Made by a program: the position numbers and the translations under genes. From Sphingopyxis italica (GTDB lineage: Bacteria; Pseudomonadota; Alphaproteobacteria; Sphingomonadales; Sphingomonadaceae): 64,000 nt of DNA. The notes under the pieces are model-generated. The model searched no databases and was not told where the DNA came from. It saw only the letters and a list, made by a program, of their open reading frames with translations. Positions 27,651 to 36,543 of the stretch are shown here, piece by piece. The stretch covers positions 1,320,469-1,384,468 of the forward strand of contig NZ_JAATIT010000001.1 of NCBI RefSeq assembly GCF_011926545.1, written 5' to 3'. How positions within the stretch are numbered: the stretch's first letter is position 1; each line of letters starts with the position of its first letter.

Positions 27651-27666
27651 TCAAGGAACACACCCC

Positions 27667-28131
27667 ATGGATATCGCCGCCAAAATCGCCACCCTCGGCC
27701 TCGAACTCCCCAAGCCCGCCGCGCCGGTCGCCGCCTATGTGCCCGTCGTCGAACATGGCGGCCTGCTCTATGTCAGCGGCCAGCTGCCCTTCCGCGATGG
27801 GCAGGTCGTCACCGGCCGCCTTGGCGAAGATGTCGACGTTGCGGGCGGGCAGGACGCCGCCCAGCGCGTCGCGCTGATGCTCGTCGCGCAGATCGGGCAG
27901 GCACTCGGCGGCGACTGGTCGCGCGTCGAGCGCGTCGTCAAGCTTGGTGTGTTCGTCAACAGCGCGCCCGGCTTCACCGATCAGGCGAAGGTCGCCAACG
28001 GCGCGTCGGAGCTGTTCGAAACGCTGTTCGGCGAGGCGGGTCGCCACGCGCGCGCCGCGGTCGGCGTTGCGGTGCTGCCGCTCGGCGCGGCGGTCGAGGC
28101 CGACGCGATCGTCGCGGTGAAACCCGCGTAA
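27667..28131 (+). CDS. RidA family protein (YjgH/YabJ-like)
   Basis: 154 residues. It shows the chorismate-mutase-like RidA fold pattern: YVPVVEHGGLLYVSGQLPF, QDAAQRVALMLVAQI and VVKLGVFVNSAPGF...ARAAVGVAVLPLGAAVE. Classical RidA deaminates reactive 2-aminoacrylate; this longer subgroup lacks a proven activity and may differ. Part of a plus-strand run from DUF3572 to the acyltransferase, with 8 bases to the next gene. Confidence 0.88.
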   Translation: MDIAAKIATLGLELPKPAAPVAAYVPVVEHGGLLYVSGQLPFRDGQVVTGRLGEDVDVAGGQDAAQRVALMLVAQIGQALGGDWSRVERVVKLGVFVNSAPGFTDQAKVANGASELFETLFGEAGRHARAAVGVAVLPLGAAVEADAIVAVKPA

Positions 28132-28139
28132 GGAACCCG

Positions 28140-29291
28140 GTGGCCGAAGCCGACCCACCCGCGCGAACGATATCGCTCGGCACCGGCGTCGCCGCGATCG
28201 ATGCGGCGGCGTGGGATGCGCTGCACGATGGCGGCAATCCGTTCGTCGGCCACGCCTTCCTGAGGCTGCTCGAGCAATCGGGCAGCGTCGGGCCGGGCAC
28301 CGGCTGGCAGGCGGCGCCCTTGCTCGTCGAGGATGCGGCCGGTGCGCTGGTCGCGGCCGCGCCCGCTTATCTGAAATCGCACAGCCAGGGCGAATATGTC
28401 TTCGACCATGCGTGGGCCGATGCCTGGACGCGCGCGGGCGGCGATTATTATCCCAAGCTGCAGATCGCCGCACCCTTCACGCCCGTCCCGGGACCGCGCC
28501 TGCTGGCGAAGGACAGAGGCGACGCGCTGTTGCTGCTTCGCGCCGCCGAGGCGGTGGTGCGGCAAAACGGGCTATCGTCGGCGCATGCCACTTTCGTGGC
28601 GCCCGATCAGATGTCGCTGTTCGAGGAAGCGGGCTGGCTCGTCCGCCGCGACATTCAGTTCCATTTCGCGAACGCGGGCTACGCGAGCTTCGACGATTTC
28701 CTCGCCACGCTGAATTCGCAGAAACGCAAGCAGTTGCGCAAGGAACGGGCGCGCGCGACCCAAGGTCTGCGCGTCGAGGAATGGACGGGCGATGCGATCC
28801 GTCCCGAACATTGGGACGCGATGTGGCTTTTCTATCAGGACACCGGCGCGCGCAAATGGGGACATCCCTACCTCACGCGCGAAGCGTTCGACCTGATGGG
28901 CGAACACATGGCGGACCGGATCATTTTGCTCATCGCCTATGACGCCGACGAGCGGCCGATTGCCGGCGCGCTGCATTTCCTCGGCGCCGACACACTCTAT
29001 GGCCGCTATTGGGGCTGTCTCGTCGAGATCCCCTATCTGCATTTCGAACTATGCTATTACCGCGCGATCGACATCGCGATCGAGCGCGGGCTCAAACGGG
29101 TCGAGGCGGGGGCGCAGGGCGGGCACAAGCTCGCGCGCGGTTATGGCCCCGTCGCGACATGGTCGGCGCATTATATCGCCGATCCCGGCTTTCGCCGTGC
29201 GGTATCCGATTATCTCGAGCAGGAACGGCAGGCCGAAGCGACCGAAATGGAATGGTTGGAAGGGAAAACGCCGTTCAAGCGGGAGGATTAA
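28140..29291 (+). CDS. GNAT/FemAB-like acyltransferase (COG3146/DUF482 type)
   Basis: 383 residues from GTG 28140, with AAGGA 5 bases upstream. It has two GNAT-like halves. Notable segments are FLRLLEQSGSVG, YVFDHAWADAW, NSQKRKQLRKERARA and a final HFELCYYRAIDIAIERGLKRVEAGAQGGHKLARGY. Members of this group are annotated as peptidogalycan-type or GNAT acyltransferases; the acceptor is unknown. Its stop shares the bases TTAA with the stop of the convergent Sel1-like gene. Confidence 0.82.
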   Translation: MAEADPPARTISLGTGVAAIDAAAWDALHDGGNPFVGHAFLRLLEQSGSVGPGTGWQAAPLLVEDAAGALVAAAPAYLKSHSQGEYVFDHAWADAWTRAGGDYYPKLQIAAPFTPVPGPRLLAKDRGDALLLLRAAEAVVRQNGLSSAHATFVAPDQMSLFEEAGWLVRRDIQFHFANAGYASFDDFLATLNSQKRKQLRKERARATQGLRVEEWTGDAIRPEHWDAMWLFYQDTGARKWGHPYLTREAFDLMGEHMADRIILLIAYDADERPIAGALHFLGADTLYGRYWGCLVEIPYLHFELCYYRAIDIAIERGLKRVEAGAQGGHKLARGYGPVATWSAHYIADPGFRRAVSDYLEQERQAEATEMEWLEGKTPFKRED

Positions 29292-29602
29292 GCCGCGAAG
29301 CGCCGCGCTGCGGGCCGTCTTGCCGTTTCGTCGAGCCAGGCGCGCGCCTGGCGCTGCGCCTCGGCGATTTCATCGCGCGACATTTCGCTCGACAGGTCGG
29401 CGCGGCACTGCTGCCCTTCGACATTGCCGCCGAGCGCAGCGAGATTGAACCATTTATGCGCCTGGATCAGGTCGACATCGACCCCGCCCGAGCCGGTCGA
29501 AAACGCGATGCCGAGATCGAAATAGGCGCCCGCATCGCCGCGCGCGGCGTCGAGCAAGCGGCTCTCGATCAGATATTGGGCAGACTTCAGACTGTTCGCC
29601 AT
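29288..29602 (-). CDS. Small Sel1-repeat-like protein
   Basis: 104 residues from ATG 29602 with AAGGGGG upstream. One Sel1/TPR-like unit is visible (AYFDLGIAFSTGSGGVDVDLIQAHKWFNLAA followed by GGNVEGQQ). No signal peptide. Probably a cytoplasmic protein-protein interaction module; no specific function can be assigned. It is convergent with the acyltransferase gene and overlaps it by 4 bases. Confidence 0.78.
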   Translation of the reverse strand: MANSLKSAQYLIESRLLDAARGDAGAYFDLGIAFSTGSGGVDVDLIQAHKWFNLAALGGNVEGQQCRADLSSEMSRDEIAEAQRQARAWLDETARRPAARRFAA

Positions 29603-29743
29603 GATAACCCCCTTTGCCTCCACCCCACATGGAGATTCCGGGGGCCAAATTTGCGGTTTATGGTCAACAAAGCGTTAACGGCGATCGCATTTTTTTGTGG
29701 ATATTGTGTGAACGCCGAAGAAATCGGCGGCTTTCCGCGTTAA

Positions 29744-30583
29744 TCAACCCACCGGCAAATTGTCGATCAGCCGCGTTTTTCCGATCCGCGCTGCCGCGAG
29801 AAGGCGAGCGGACTTCCGGAAAGCACTCAATCTTTCAAGGCTGTCGGCGTCAGCCAGGGCAACATAATCGACGCTGTCGAAGCCGCCCTTGACGATCGCG
29901 GCCTCGGCCTTGGCGAGCGTATCGCCAACGTCCGCACCGCCGACGATGTCCTGTGCCGCCGCGTTCAGCACTTCGGGAAAGGCGGTCGCCGCCGCGCGCT
30001 GCGCGTCCGAAAGATAGGCGTTGCGCGACGACAGCGCGAGGCCGTCGGCGTCGCGCGCGATCGGGGCGCCCAAAATGTCGATCCCGAAATCGAGGTCGCG
30101 CGCCATGCGGCGGATGATCGCGAGCTGCTGCCAGTCCTTTTCGCCGAAGATCGCGACGTCGGGCCGCACCTGATTGAACAATTTGGCGACGACCGTCGCG
30201 ACGCCGTCGAAATGACCGGGACGCGCGGCGCCGCAATAATCGGCGCCAAGCTCGGCGACCTCGATATGCGTGCTATGCCCGCCCGGATACATGGTGCCGA
30301 CGTCGGGCGCCCAGAGCAAGCTTACGCCTTCCTCGACGAGCAGCGCGGCGTCGCGCGCCTCGTCGCGCGGATAGGCGCCGAAATCCTCATTGGGGCCGAA
30401 TTGCGTCGGATTGACGAAAATCGACACGACGGCATGGTCGGCGACGCGCCGGCCCATGCGGACGAGCGAGAGATGGCCGTCGTGCAGCGAGCCCATCGTC
30501 GGGACCAGCGCGACGCTCTTCCCCCCCTGTTTCAGTGCCGTAACGGCACGGTGCAGCATCGCGATGTCACGGATGATTTGCAC
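29744..30583 (-). CDS. panC: Pantoate-beta-alanine ligase (pantothenate synthetase)
   Basis: 279 residues. It condenses D-pantoate with beta-alanine using ATP, the last step of vitamin B5 synthesis. The nucleotidylyltransferase motif PTMGSLHDGHL (HDGH at 34-37), the segment FVNPTQFGPNEDF, GEKDWQQL and the late LSSRNAYL are all present. Length matches the family. It is divergent from mipZ across 87 bases. The other pantothenate genes are not in the window. Confidence 0.96.
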   Translation of the reverse strand: MQIIRDIAMLHRAVTALKQGGKSVALVPTMGSLHDGHLSLVRMGRRVADHAVVSIFVNPTQFGPNEDFGAYPRDEARDAALLVEEGVSLLWAPDVGTMYPGGHSTHIEVAELGADYCGAARPGHFDGVATVVAKLFNQVRPDVAIFGEKDWQQLAIIRRMARDLDFGIDILGAPIARDADGLALSSRNAYLSDAQRAAATAFPEVLNAAAQDIVGGADVGDTLAKAEAAIVKGGFDSVDYVALADADSLERLSAFRKSARLLAAARIGKTRLIDNLPVG

Positions 30584-30670
30584 GGCTCGTCGCCCTCCGA
30601 TATTGGCGCGACTATATCACTTCGCGCGCCGGCCGCCCATGCCGCGCAAACAGGAAAATCGCAACGCCCC

Positions 30671-31492
30671 ATGACGACCTCTGCGACGACGCCCGCACCG
30701 CACCGCATCATCTTTGCCAATGAAAAGGGCGGGACGGGCAAATCGACCTGCGCCGTGCATTTCGCGGTGGCGCTGGCGAGTCAGGGCTGGCGCGTCGCGG
30801 GCATCGACCTCGACCCGCGCCAGCGCACCTTTCATCGTTACCTCGAGAATCGCGAGAATACGGCGAAGCGCCGCGAGATCGCGCTGCCGACCCCGCGCTT
30901 CGAGGTGTTCACCGGCGGGACGATCGAGGAGCTCGACGAACAGGTCGCGCGGCTGAGCGTGGACGCCGACTATCTGATCGCCGACACGCCGGGCCGCGAC
31001 GACATCTTCGCGCGGCATCTTGCGACGAGCGCCGATACGCTCGTCACCCCGATCAACGACAGCTTCATCGATTTCGACTTGATCGGGCAGGTCGATCCCG
31101 AGACGTTTCAAGTCACCAGGCCGAGCTTCTATTCCGAACTGATCTGGGACACGCGCAAGGCGCGCGCCAAGAGCGACGGGCGGACGATCGACTGGATCAT
31201 CCTGCGCAACCGCCTCCAGCATGTCGACGCGCACAATATGCGCCGCGTCGGTGAGGCGCTGACCCAGTTGTCGCGCCGCGTCGGTTTCCGCGTCATCCCC
31301 GGGCTCGGCGAACGCGTCATCTATCGCGAACTTTTCCCCGCCGGCCTCACCCTGCTCGACAAGGCGCATCTGGGCGGCATGGGAATCGGCCATGTCGTCG
31401 CGCGGCAGGAACTCCGCGAGGCGATGGGCGGACTGAACCTTCCGGCGCGCGAGCGGTTGCATCCGGACGGGGACCTGTTCGCCGCCGCCTGA
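30671..31492 (+). CDS. mipZ: Division-plane positioning ATPase MipZ
   Basis: 273 residues of a ParA/MinD-type P-loop ATPase with deviant Walker A KGGTGKST (19-26), then [17 protein letters not shown] and IADTPGRDD. The wording, length and the long insertion with [10 protein letters not shown] fit MipZ, which forms a gradient from the chromosome pole and inhibits FtsZ polymerisation near the poles in alphaproteobacteria. Placed divergently from panC and upstream of the phosphohexomutase gene. A chromosomal ParA is the main alternative, but no parB adjoins. Confidence 0.92.
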   Translation: MTTSATTPAPHRIIFANEKGGTGKSTCAVHFAVALASQGWRVAGIDLDPRQRTFHRYLENRENTAKRREIALPTPRFEVFTGGTIEELDEQVARLSVDADYLIADTPGRDDIFARHLATSADTLVTPINDSFIDFDLIGQVDPETFQVTRPSFYSELIWDTRKARAKSDGRTIDWIILRNRLQHVDAHNMRRVGEALTQLSRRVGFRVIPGLGERVIYRELFPAGLTLLDKAHLGGMGIGHVVARQELREAMGGLNLPARERLHPDGDLFAAA

Positions 31493-31520
31493 CTTCCTTC
31501 TCTCCCCAAGAGGTTCGAAT

Positions 31521-32903
31521 ATGACGCACAATTTCCATCCGACGATGCTTCGCGAATATGACATCCGCGGGATCGTCGGCGATACGCTGTCCGACAAGGA
31601 CGCCACTGCCATCGGCCGCAGCTTCGCGACGATGATCCGCCGCGCCGGCGGCAAAAGCGTCGCGGTCGGCTATGACGGGCGGCTGTCGTCGCCGATGCTC
31701 GCCGACGCGCTGGTCGCGGGAATCAACGCCGCGGGGGTCGATGCGCTCAATGTCGGGCTCGGGCCGACGCCGATGCTCTATTATGCCGCGTCAACCGAGG
31801 ATGTGGACGGCGGCATACAGATAACCGGCAGCCACAACCCCCCCGACTATAATGGTTTCAAGATGGTGTTTCAGGGGCGTCCCTTCTTCGGCGCCGACAT
31901 TCAGCGGATCGGCGAAATGGCCGCCGCGGGCGACTGGGATGCGGGCGAAGGCACGTCGCAGAGCATCGACATCGTCGACGCCTATGTCGACCGGCTGGTC
32001 GAGGGCTTCGCGGGCGGCGCCTTCCGCATCGGCTGGGACGCCGGCAACGGCGCCGCGGGCACTGTCATCGAAAAGCTCACCGCGCGTTTGCCCGGCGAGC
32101 ACCACCTGCTGTTTACCGACATCGACGGCCATTTTCCGAACCACCATCCCGATCCGACCGAGGAGAAGAATCTCGCCGATCTGCGCAAGCTCGTCGCCGA
32201 GAAGAGCCTCGATTTCGGTGTCGCTTTCGATGGAGACGGCGACCGCATCGGCGCGATCGACGGCGAGGGCCGGGTGATCTGGGGCGACCAGCTGTTGCAG
32301 ATTTATGCCGCGGCGGTGCTGCAGGACCATCCGGGCGCGACGGTGATCGCCGACGTGAAGGCGAGCCAGGCGCTGTTCGACCGCGTCGTCGAGCTCGGCG
32401 GCCAGCCGCTGATGTGGAAGACCGGCCACAGCCTGATCAAGGCGAAGATGAAGGAAACCGGCAGCCCGCTGGCGGGCGAGATGAGCGGGCATATCTTTTT
32501 CGCCGACCGCTATTACGGCTATGACGACGCGCCTTACGCCGCGGTGCGGCTGATCGAGGCGGCGACGAAGCTTGGACAGAGCGTCACCGAATTGCGCGGC
32601 GGCATGGCGCCGATGGTCAACACCCCCGAAATGCGCTTCCAGGTCGACGAGAGCCGCAAATTCGCCATTGTGGATGAAGTCCTCGACCGGCTCGCGGCTT
32701 CGGGCGCCGAGGTCGATCGCACCGACGGCGCGCGCGTGCTCACCGACGACGGCTGGTGGCTGCTCCGCGCCTCGAACACGCAGGACGTGCTCGTCGCGCG
32801 CGCCGAGGCGAAAGACGAGGCGGCGCTGACGCGACTGCTCGCCGCGATCGACGAGCAGCTGGCGCTGTCAGGGATCGTGCGCGGTCCACAAGCGGCGCAT
32901 TAG
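31521..32903 (+). CDS. Phosphomannomutase/phosphoglucomutase (AlgC/ManB type)
   Basis: 460 residues. Four-domain alpha-D-phosphohexomutase with the phosphoserine loop TGSHNP (S104), the metal loop DGDGDR (237-242), the sugar-recognition segment GEMSGH and a C-terminal phosphate-binding RASNTQ. It interconverts hexose 6- and 1-phosphates for sugar-nucleotide and surface polysaccharide synthesis. It starts 28 bases after mipZ in the same direction. Specificity for mannose versus glucose cannot be settled here. Confidence 0.94.
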   Translation: MTHNFHPTMLREYDIRGIVGDTLSDKDATAIGRSFATMIRRAGGKSVAVGYDGRLSSPMLADALVAGINAAGVDALNVGLGPTPMLYYAASTEDVDGGIQITGSHNPPDYNGFKMVFQGRPFFGADIQRIGEMAAAGDWDAGEGTSQSIDIVDAYVDRLVEGFAGGAFRIGWDAGNGAAGTVIEKLTARLPGEHHLLFTDIDGHFPNHHPDPTEEKNLADLRKLVAEKSLDFGVAFDGDGDRIGAIDGEGRVIWGDQLLQIYAAAVLQDHPGATVIADVKASQALFDRVVELGGQPLMWKTGHSLIKAKMKETGSPLAGEMSGHIFFADRYYGYDDAPYAAVRLIEAATKLGQSVTELRGGMAPMVNTPEMRFQVDESRKFAIVDEVLDRLAASGAEVDRTDGARVLTDDGWWLLRASNTQDVLVARAEAKDEAALTRLLAAIDEQLALSGIVRGPQAAH

Positions 32904-33015
32904 GCGCCGTTGCCGGCGCTTCCCCTGGTTGCCCTGCAAAAATCTTGCCAGATTGACCTTGGCCGCGTCGCTGGAGTAACGCCGCGCGGGGGCTAGAAAC
33001 GGAACCGACCGACCT

Positions 33016-33831
33016 ATGACCGACGACGAATCCACTGTTGGCACGCTGACCGAGGGCGATCATGGCGTCGCCGAGCACCGCGCGCATGTTCGCGAGGATG
33101 CGGCGGCGGGCAATGGGCTGGCGGTCATTTCGATCGCGAAAAGCTATGACAAGCGTGTCGTGCTGTCGGACGTGTCGCTGTCGGTCGGCAAGGGCGAGGT
33201 CGTCGGGCTCCTGGGCCCGAACGGCGCGGGCAAGACGACGTGTTTCTATTCGATCATGGGGCTGATAAAGCCCGACGCCGGGCGCATCATGCTCGATGGC
33301 GCCGACATCACCGCACTGCCGATGTATCGCCGCGCGATCCTCGGCCTTGGTTACCTGCCGCAGGAAACTTCGATCTTTCGCGGCATGACCGTCGCGCAGA
33401 ATATCGAGGCGGTGCTCGAACTCGCCGAGCCCGACAAGATCGCGCGCGAGCGGCGGCTCGAGGAACTGCTCGACGAATTCGGCCTCACGCGGCTGCGCGA
33501 CGCCGCCGCGATGGCGCTGTCGGGCGGCGAACGCCGCCGCGCCGAAATCGCCCGCGCGCTCGCCGCCAACCCCTCGATCATGCTGCTCGACGAACCCTTC
33601 GCCGGGATCGATCCCTTATCGATCAGCGACATCCGCGATCTGGTCGCCGATCTCAAGACGCGCGGCATCGGCGTGCTGATCACCGACCATAATGTCCGCG
33701 AAACGCTCGACCTCGTCGATCGCGCGTGCATCATCTATGACGGCAAGGTGCTGCTTGCCGGCTCTCCGGCCGAACTCGTCGCCGATCCCGAGGTGCGCCG
33801 GCTCTATCTGGGCGAGGGTTTCTCGCTGTGA
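33016..33831 (+). CDS. lptB: LPS export ABC transporter ATP-binding protein LptB
   Basis: 271 residues. Walker A GPNGAGKT (67-74), Q-loop LGYLPQETSIFRGMTV, signature LSGGERRR, Walker B IMLLDEPFAGIDP and the switch ITDHNVRETL are all diagnostic of LptB, the ATPase that drives lipopolysaccharide extraction with LptFG. About 34 extra residues precede the core. Upstream of rpoN, the usual proteobacterial order, but here a palindromic repeat separates the two. Confidence 0.95.
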   Translation: MTDDESTVGTLTEGDHGVAEHRAHVREDAAAGNGLAVISIAKSYDKRVVLSDVSLSVGKGEVVGLLGPNGAGKTTCFYSIMGLIKPDAGRIMLDGADITALPMYRRAILGLGYLPQETSIFRGMTVAQNIEAVLELAEPDKIARERRLEELLDEFGLTRLRDAAAMALSGGERRRAEIARALAANPSIMLLDEPFAGIDPLSISDIRDLVADLKTRGIGVLITDHNVRETLDLVDRACIIYDGKVLLAGSPAELVADPEVRRLYLGEGFSL

Positions 33832-33862
33832 TCGCCGGTGGCTCTCGCCGCACAACAATCCG

Positions 33863-33947
33863 TGTGTCCCCGCGAAGGCGGGGACCCATCTCTGGTGGGT
33901 TCAAACTCGCACCGTTCGGAGATGGGCTCCCGCCTTCGCGGGAGCAC
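33863..33947. repeat. Dispersed inverted repeat between lptB and rpoN
   Basis: The left part contains hairpin CCCCGCGAAGGCGGGG (33868-33883) followed by ACCCATCTCTG. The right part (33918-33947) is the near reverse complement, with CTCCCGCCTTCGCGGGAG. The same family appears at the right end of the window (63948 onward). It could form a long cruciform or mRNA hairpin between lptB and rpoN. Confidence 0.75.
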
Positions 33948-33970
33948 GCAGAATAGTGATTTAGCCGCTG

Positions 33971-35428
33971 ATGGCGCTCGGTCCGCGCCTCGATCTCCGC
34001 CAGTCGCAATCGCTGGTGATGACGCCGCAGCTGCAGCAGGCGATCAAGCTGCTGGCGCTGTCGAACCTCGAGCTCGAGGCCTATCTGGCCGAAGCGCTCG
34101 AAGGCAATCCGCTGCTGGACGCCGCGTCGACCGACGGCGACGGCAGCGGTGGTGACGAACTGGCGGGTGACACCCCCGCGGTCGAAGCGGCGTCGCTCGA
34201 AGCCGATCAGGCGATGTCGGCCAATGGCGGGAGCGAAAACGACCTCGACGTCGATTTGGCTGCCGAAAGCTTTCACCACGACAGCGCGAGCGACAATGTC
34301 GGCCTGTCGGGCGGCGGCGAGGATATCGATTTCGACAGCTTTGCGGAAGCTGACGACACGCTCCACGACCATCTGCTCGCGCAAGTCGGCGAACGCTTCA
34401 GCGGGATCGAAGCGATCGTCGCGGGGCAGCTCGTCGCGCTGATCGACGAAGCGGGCTATCTGCGCGCCGACCTTCCCGAACTCGCGGCGCAATTGGGCGT
34501 GCCGCTCGCATTGCTCGAAGCGGTGCTCGCGATCATCCAATGCTTCGACCCCTCGGGCATCGGCGGACGCGACCTCGCCGAATGTATCGCGATCCAGGCG
34601 CGCGAGGCCGACCGTTACGACCCCGCGATGGCGACGATGATCGCGCATCTCGATCTCGTCGCCAAGGGCGCCTTCCCGCAATTGAAGCGCATCTGCGGCG
34701 TCGACGACGAGGATCTGGCCGACATGATTCGCGAGCTGCGCGGCTATGATCCGAAACCCGGCCTCAAATTCGGCGGCGCCGGCGCGCCGGCGGTCGTCCC
34801 CGATCTCTATATCCGCCGGACCGTCGAGGGCTGGGCGGTCGAGATCAACAGCGGCACGCTGCCCCGCCTGCTCGTCAACCGCCGCTATTACAGCGAACTG
34901 GCCGAGGGCGCCGCGGCGAAGAGCAAGGCGTGGCTGTCCGAACAGCTCGCGGGCGCGAACTGGCTGGTGCGCGCGCTCGACCAGCGCCAGCGCACGATCG
35001 TCAAGGTCGCGAGCGAGATCGTCAAGCAGCAGGAAGGCTTTTTTCTGCACGGCGTCGCGCATATGCGCCCGCTGACGCTGCGCCAGGTCGCCGAGGCGAT
35101 CGGGATGCACGAATCGACGGTCAGCCGCGTGACGAGCAACAAATATCTCTCCTGCGCGCGCGGGCTGTTCGAACTCAAATATTTCTTCTCGTCGGGCATT
35201 TCGGACACGCAAGGCGACGGCGCGGTGTCGGCCGAGGCGGTGAAGAGCCGGATCAAGGCGATGATCGAGGCCGAGGACGCCAAGGCGATCCTCTCCGACG
35301 AAACGATCGCGCAGAAATTGTCGGCCGAAGGCCATGACATCGCGCGGCGCACGGTGGTCAAATATCGCGAGGCGATGGGCTATGGCTCGTCGGTGCAAAG
35401 GCGGCGGCAGAAGGCGTTGGCGGGGTAG
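33971..35428 (+). CDS. rpoN: RNA polymerase sigma-54 factor
   Basis: 485 residues. The N-terminal activator-interacting region I is clear (LRQSQSLVMTPQLQQAIKLL). Then comes an acidic region II, the core-binding region, the DNA-binding helix-turn-helix (TLRQVAEAIGMHESTVSRV) and the RpoN box ARRTVVKYRE near the C-terminus. It directs nitrogen, flagellar and other enhancer-dependent promoters. The usual downstream hpf/ptsN genes are absent; repeats and a terminator follow instead. Confidence 0.97.
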   Translation: MALGPRLDLRQSQSLVMTPQLQQAIKLLALSNLELEAYLAEALEGNPLLDAASTDGDGSGGDELAGDTPAVEAASLEADQAMSANGGSENDLDVDLAAESFHHDSASDNVGLSGGGEDIDFDSFAEADDTLHDHLLAQVGERFSGIEAIVAGQLVALIDEAGYLRADLPELAAQLGVPLALLEAVLAIIQCFDPSGIGGRDLAECIAIQAREADRYDPAMATMIAHLDLVAKGAFPQLKRICGVDDEDLADMIRELRGYDPKPGLKFGGAGAPAVVPDLYIRRTVEGWAVEINSGTLPRLLVNRRYYSELAEGAAAKSKAWLSEQLAGANWLVRALDQRQRTIVKVASEIVKQQEGFFLHGVAHMRPLTLRQVAEAIGMHESTVSRVTSNKYLSCARGLFELKYFFSSGISDTQGDGAVSAEAVKSRIKAMIEAEDAKAILSDETIAQKLSAEGHDIARRTVVKYREAMGYGSSVQRRRQKALAG

Positions 35429-35470
35429 GATTTGATTCGCACCGAGGAGGCGGAGCGCGCAAAGATTCTG

Positions 35471-35598
35471 GTTCACGCGGAGACGCGGAGGCGCGGAGAT
35501 AAGTTGAATGAGCGGCTTCGCCGCTTTTTTCTCTCCGCGAGGTCAGTGTTCTCTGCGCGAATTTCTTCTTCTCCGCGTCTCCGCGCCTCCGCGTGAAC
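35471..35598. repeat. Inverted repeat flanking the rpoN terminator
   Basis: The left arm 35471-35499 (starts GTTCACGCGGAGACGCGGAG) and right arm 35570-35598 (ends CTCCGCGTGAAC) are near-perfect reverse complements with internal shuffling of two GCGGAG units. They enclose the terminator at 35511. It occupies most of the 271-base gap between rpoN and rpmJ. Confidence 0.7.
35511..35530 (+). terminator. Rho-independent terminator after rpoN
   Basis: A 6-bp stem AGCGGC/GCCGCT with a TTC loop is followed by an uninterrupted run of T residues (35525-35530). It lies 83 bases past the rpoN stop. Confidence 0.75.
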
Positions 35599-35628
35599 TT
35601 TTTGAGCCTGCGGCGCGCCATGGAGCGG

Positions 35629-35655
35629 TTGACTTTTCACCCGCTTCCCCATAGT
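35629..35655 (+). promoter_or_regulatory. Candidate promoter of rpmJ
   Basis: TTGACT (35629-35634) and CATAGT (35650-35655) resemble -35 and -10 elements, but the 15-base gap is shorter than usual. It lies 45 bases upstream of rpmJ and downstream of the rpoN terminator. Confidence 0.4.
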
Positions 35656-35699
35656 TGCGCCGCTTCGCGTAACAACGCCAAGATTTACGGAACAGAACG

Positions 35700-35825
35700 A
35701 TGAAGATTCGCAACAGCCTGAAGTCGCTGAAAGACCGCCACCGGGACAACCGCGTGATCCGCCGCCGTGGCCGCACCTATGTGATCAACAAGACCAACCG
35801 CCGCTTCAAGGCGCGCCAGGGCTGA
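35700..35825 (+). CDS. rpmJ: 50S ribosomal protein L36 (cysteine-free, 41 residues)
   Basis: 41 codons from ATG 35700: [17 protein letters not shown]..., then [21 protein letters not shown]. This is the longer L36 type without the zinc-binding Cys/His residues, as is common in alphaproteobacteria. It sits in the large ribosomal subunit near the GTPase centre. It is a stand-alone gene with its own upstream promoter-like sequence. The palindrome at 35836 follows 10 bases after the stop. Confidence 0.96.
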   Translation: MKIRNSLKSLKDRHRDNRVIRRRGRTYVINKTNRRFKARQG

Positions 35826-35835
35826 ACGTCCTGCC

Positions 35836-35849
35836 GGGACATATGTCCC
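35836..35849. repeat. Perfect palindrome downstream of rpmJ
   Basis: GGGACATATGTCCC, extended by one C/G pair on each side. It resembles the palindrome at the end of pdeM (20101-20114). No T-run follows. Confidence 0.5.
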
Positions 35850-35919
35850 GCGCGCATTTGCGAGTTAGCGTGACGCCGTCGGATGCTTCCGGCGGCGCTT
35901 TCGCGTGTCTGGAGACCGC

Positions 35920-36543
35920 ATGATACGCCCCCCTCTGATTCGCCAAAGCGTGATCTTCGACGTCGGCCGCGTCCTCTTCGACTGGGATTTGCGTCATCTG
36001 TTCGCCAAGCTGGTCGCCGATCGGGACGAGCTCGAATGGTTCGTAACCAACGTCGTCACACCTGAGTGGCACTTCCAGCACGACGCCGGCCGCCCGCTCG
36101 CCGAGATGGTGCCCGAACTCAAGGCCGGGTTTCCTGACCATGCAATGCTGATCGACGCCTATGCCTCGCGATTCAACGAGACGATCCCGGGGCCGATTCC
36201 GGGCAGCCTCGAACTGGTCGAGCGGCTCGATGACGCAGGCGTGCCGCTGTTCGCGATCACCAACTTCGGCCATGAATTCTGGGAAGGCTTTCGCCCGATC
36301 CAGCCGATCTTCGACCGCTTTCGCGATATCATCGTCTCGGGCACCGAAAAGCTGATGAAGCCCGATCCCGCAATCTACCGCCTCGCGATCGAGCGATTCG
36401 GCATCGACCCCGCGGGCGCACTGTTCATCGACGATGTGGCCGCGAATGTCGCGGGTGCCGGATCGGTGGGTATCGCGGGACACCGGTTCGTCGATGCGGC
36501 GACGCTGGAACGCACGCTGGTGGAGCGCGGCTACCTGGGCTGA
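35920..36543 (+). CDS. HAD-superfamily hydrolase, subfamily IA
   Basis: 207 residues from ATG 35920 with TGGAG 5 bases upstream. Motif I IFDVGRVLFDWD carries the nucleophile Asp; FAITNFGHE fits motif II; KLMKPDPAIYRLAIERFG supplies the motif III lysine; FIDDVAANVAGA is motif IV. It resembles YihX/haloacid-dehalogenase-like sugar phosphatases. The second catalytic Asp of motif I is replaced by Gly/Arg, as in other members of this subgroup. The 3' end overlaps the convergent S41 peptidase gene by 13 bases. Confidence 0.88.
   Translation: MIRPPLIRQSVIFDVGRVLFDWDLRHLFAKLVADRDELEWFVTNVVTPEWHFQHDAGRPLAEMVPELKAGFPDHAMLIDAYASRFNETIPGPIPGSLELVERLDDAGVPLFAITNFGHEFWEGFRPIQPIFDRFRDIIVSGTEKLMKPDPAIYRLAIERFGIDPAGALFIDDVAANVAGAGSVGIAGHRFVDAATLERTLVERGYLG

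Noticed and set aside
29713..29731. Terminator after panC
   Set aside because: CGCCGA/TCGGCG can form a hairpin, but no T-run follows on the panC strand.
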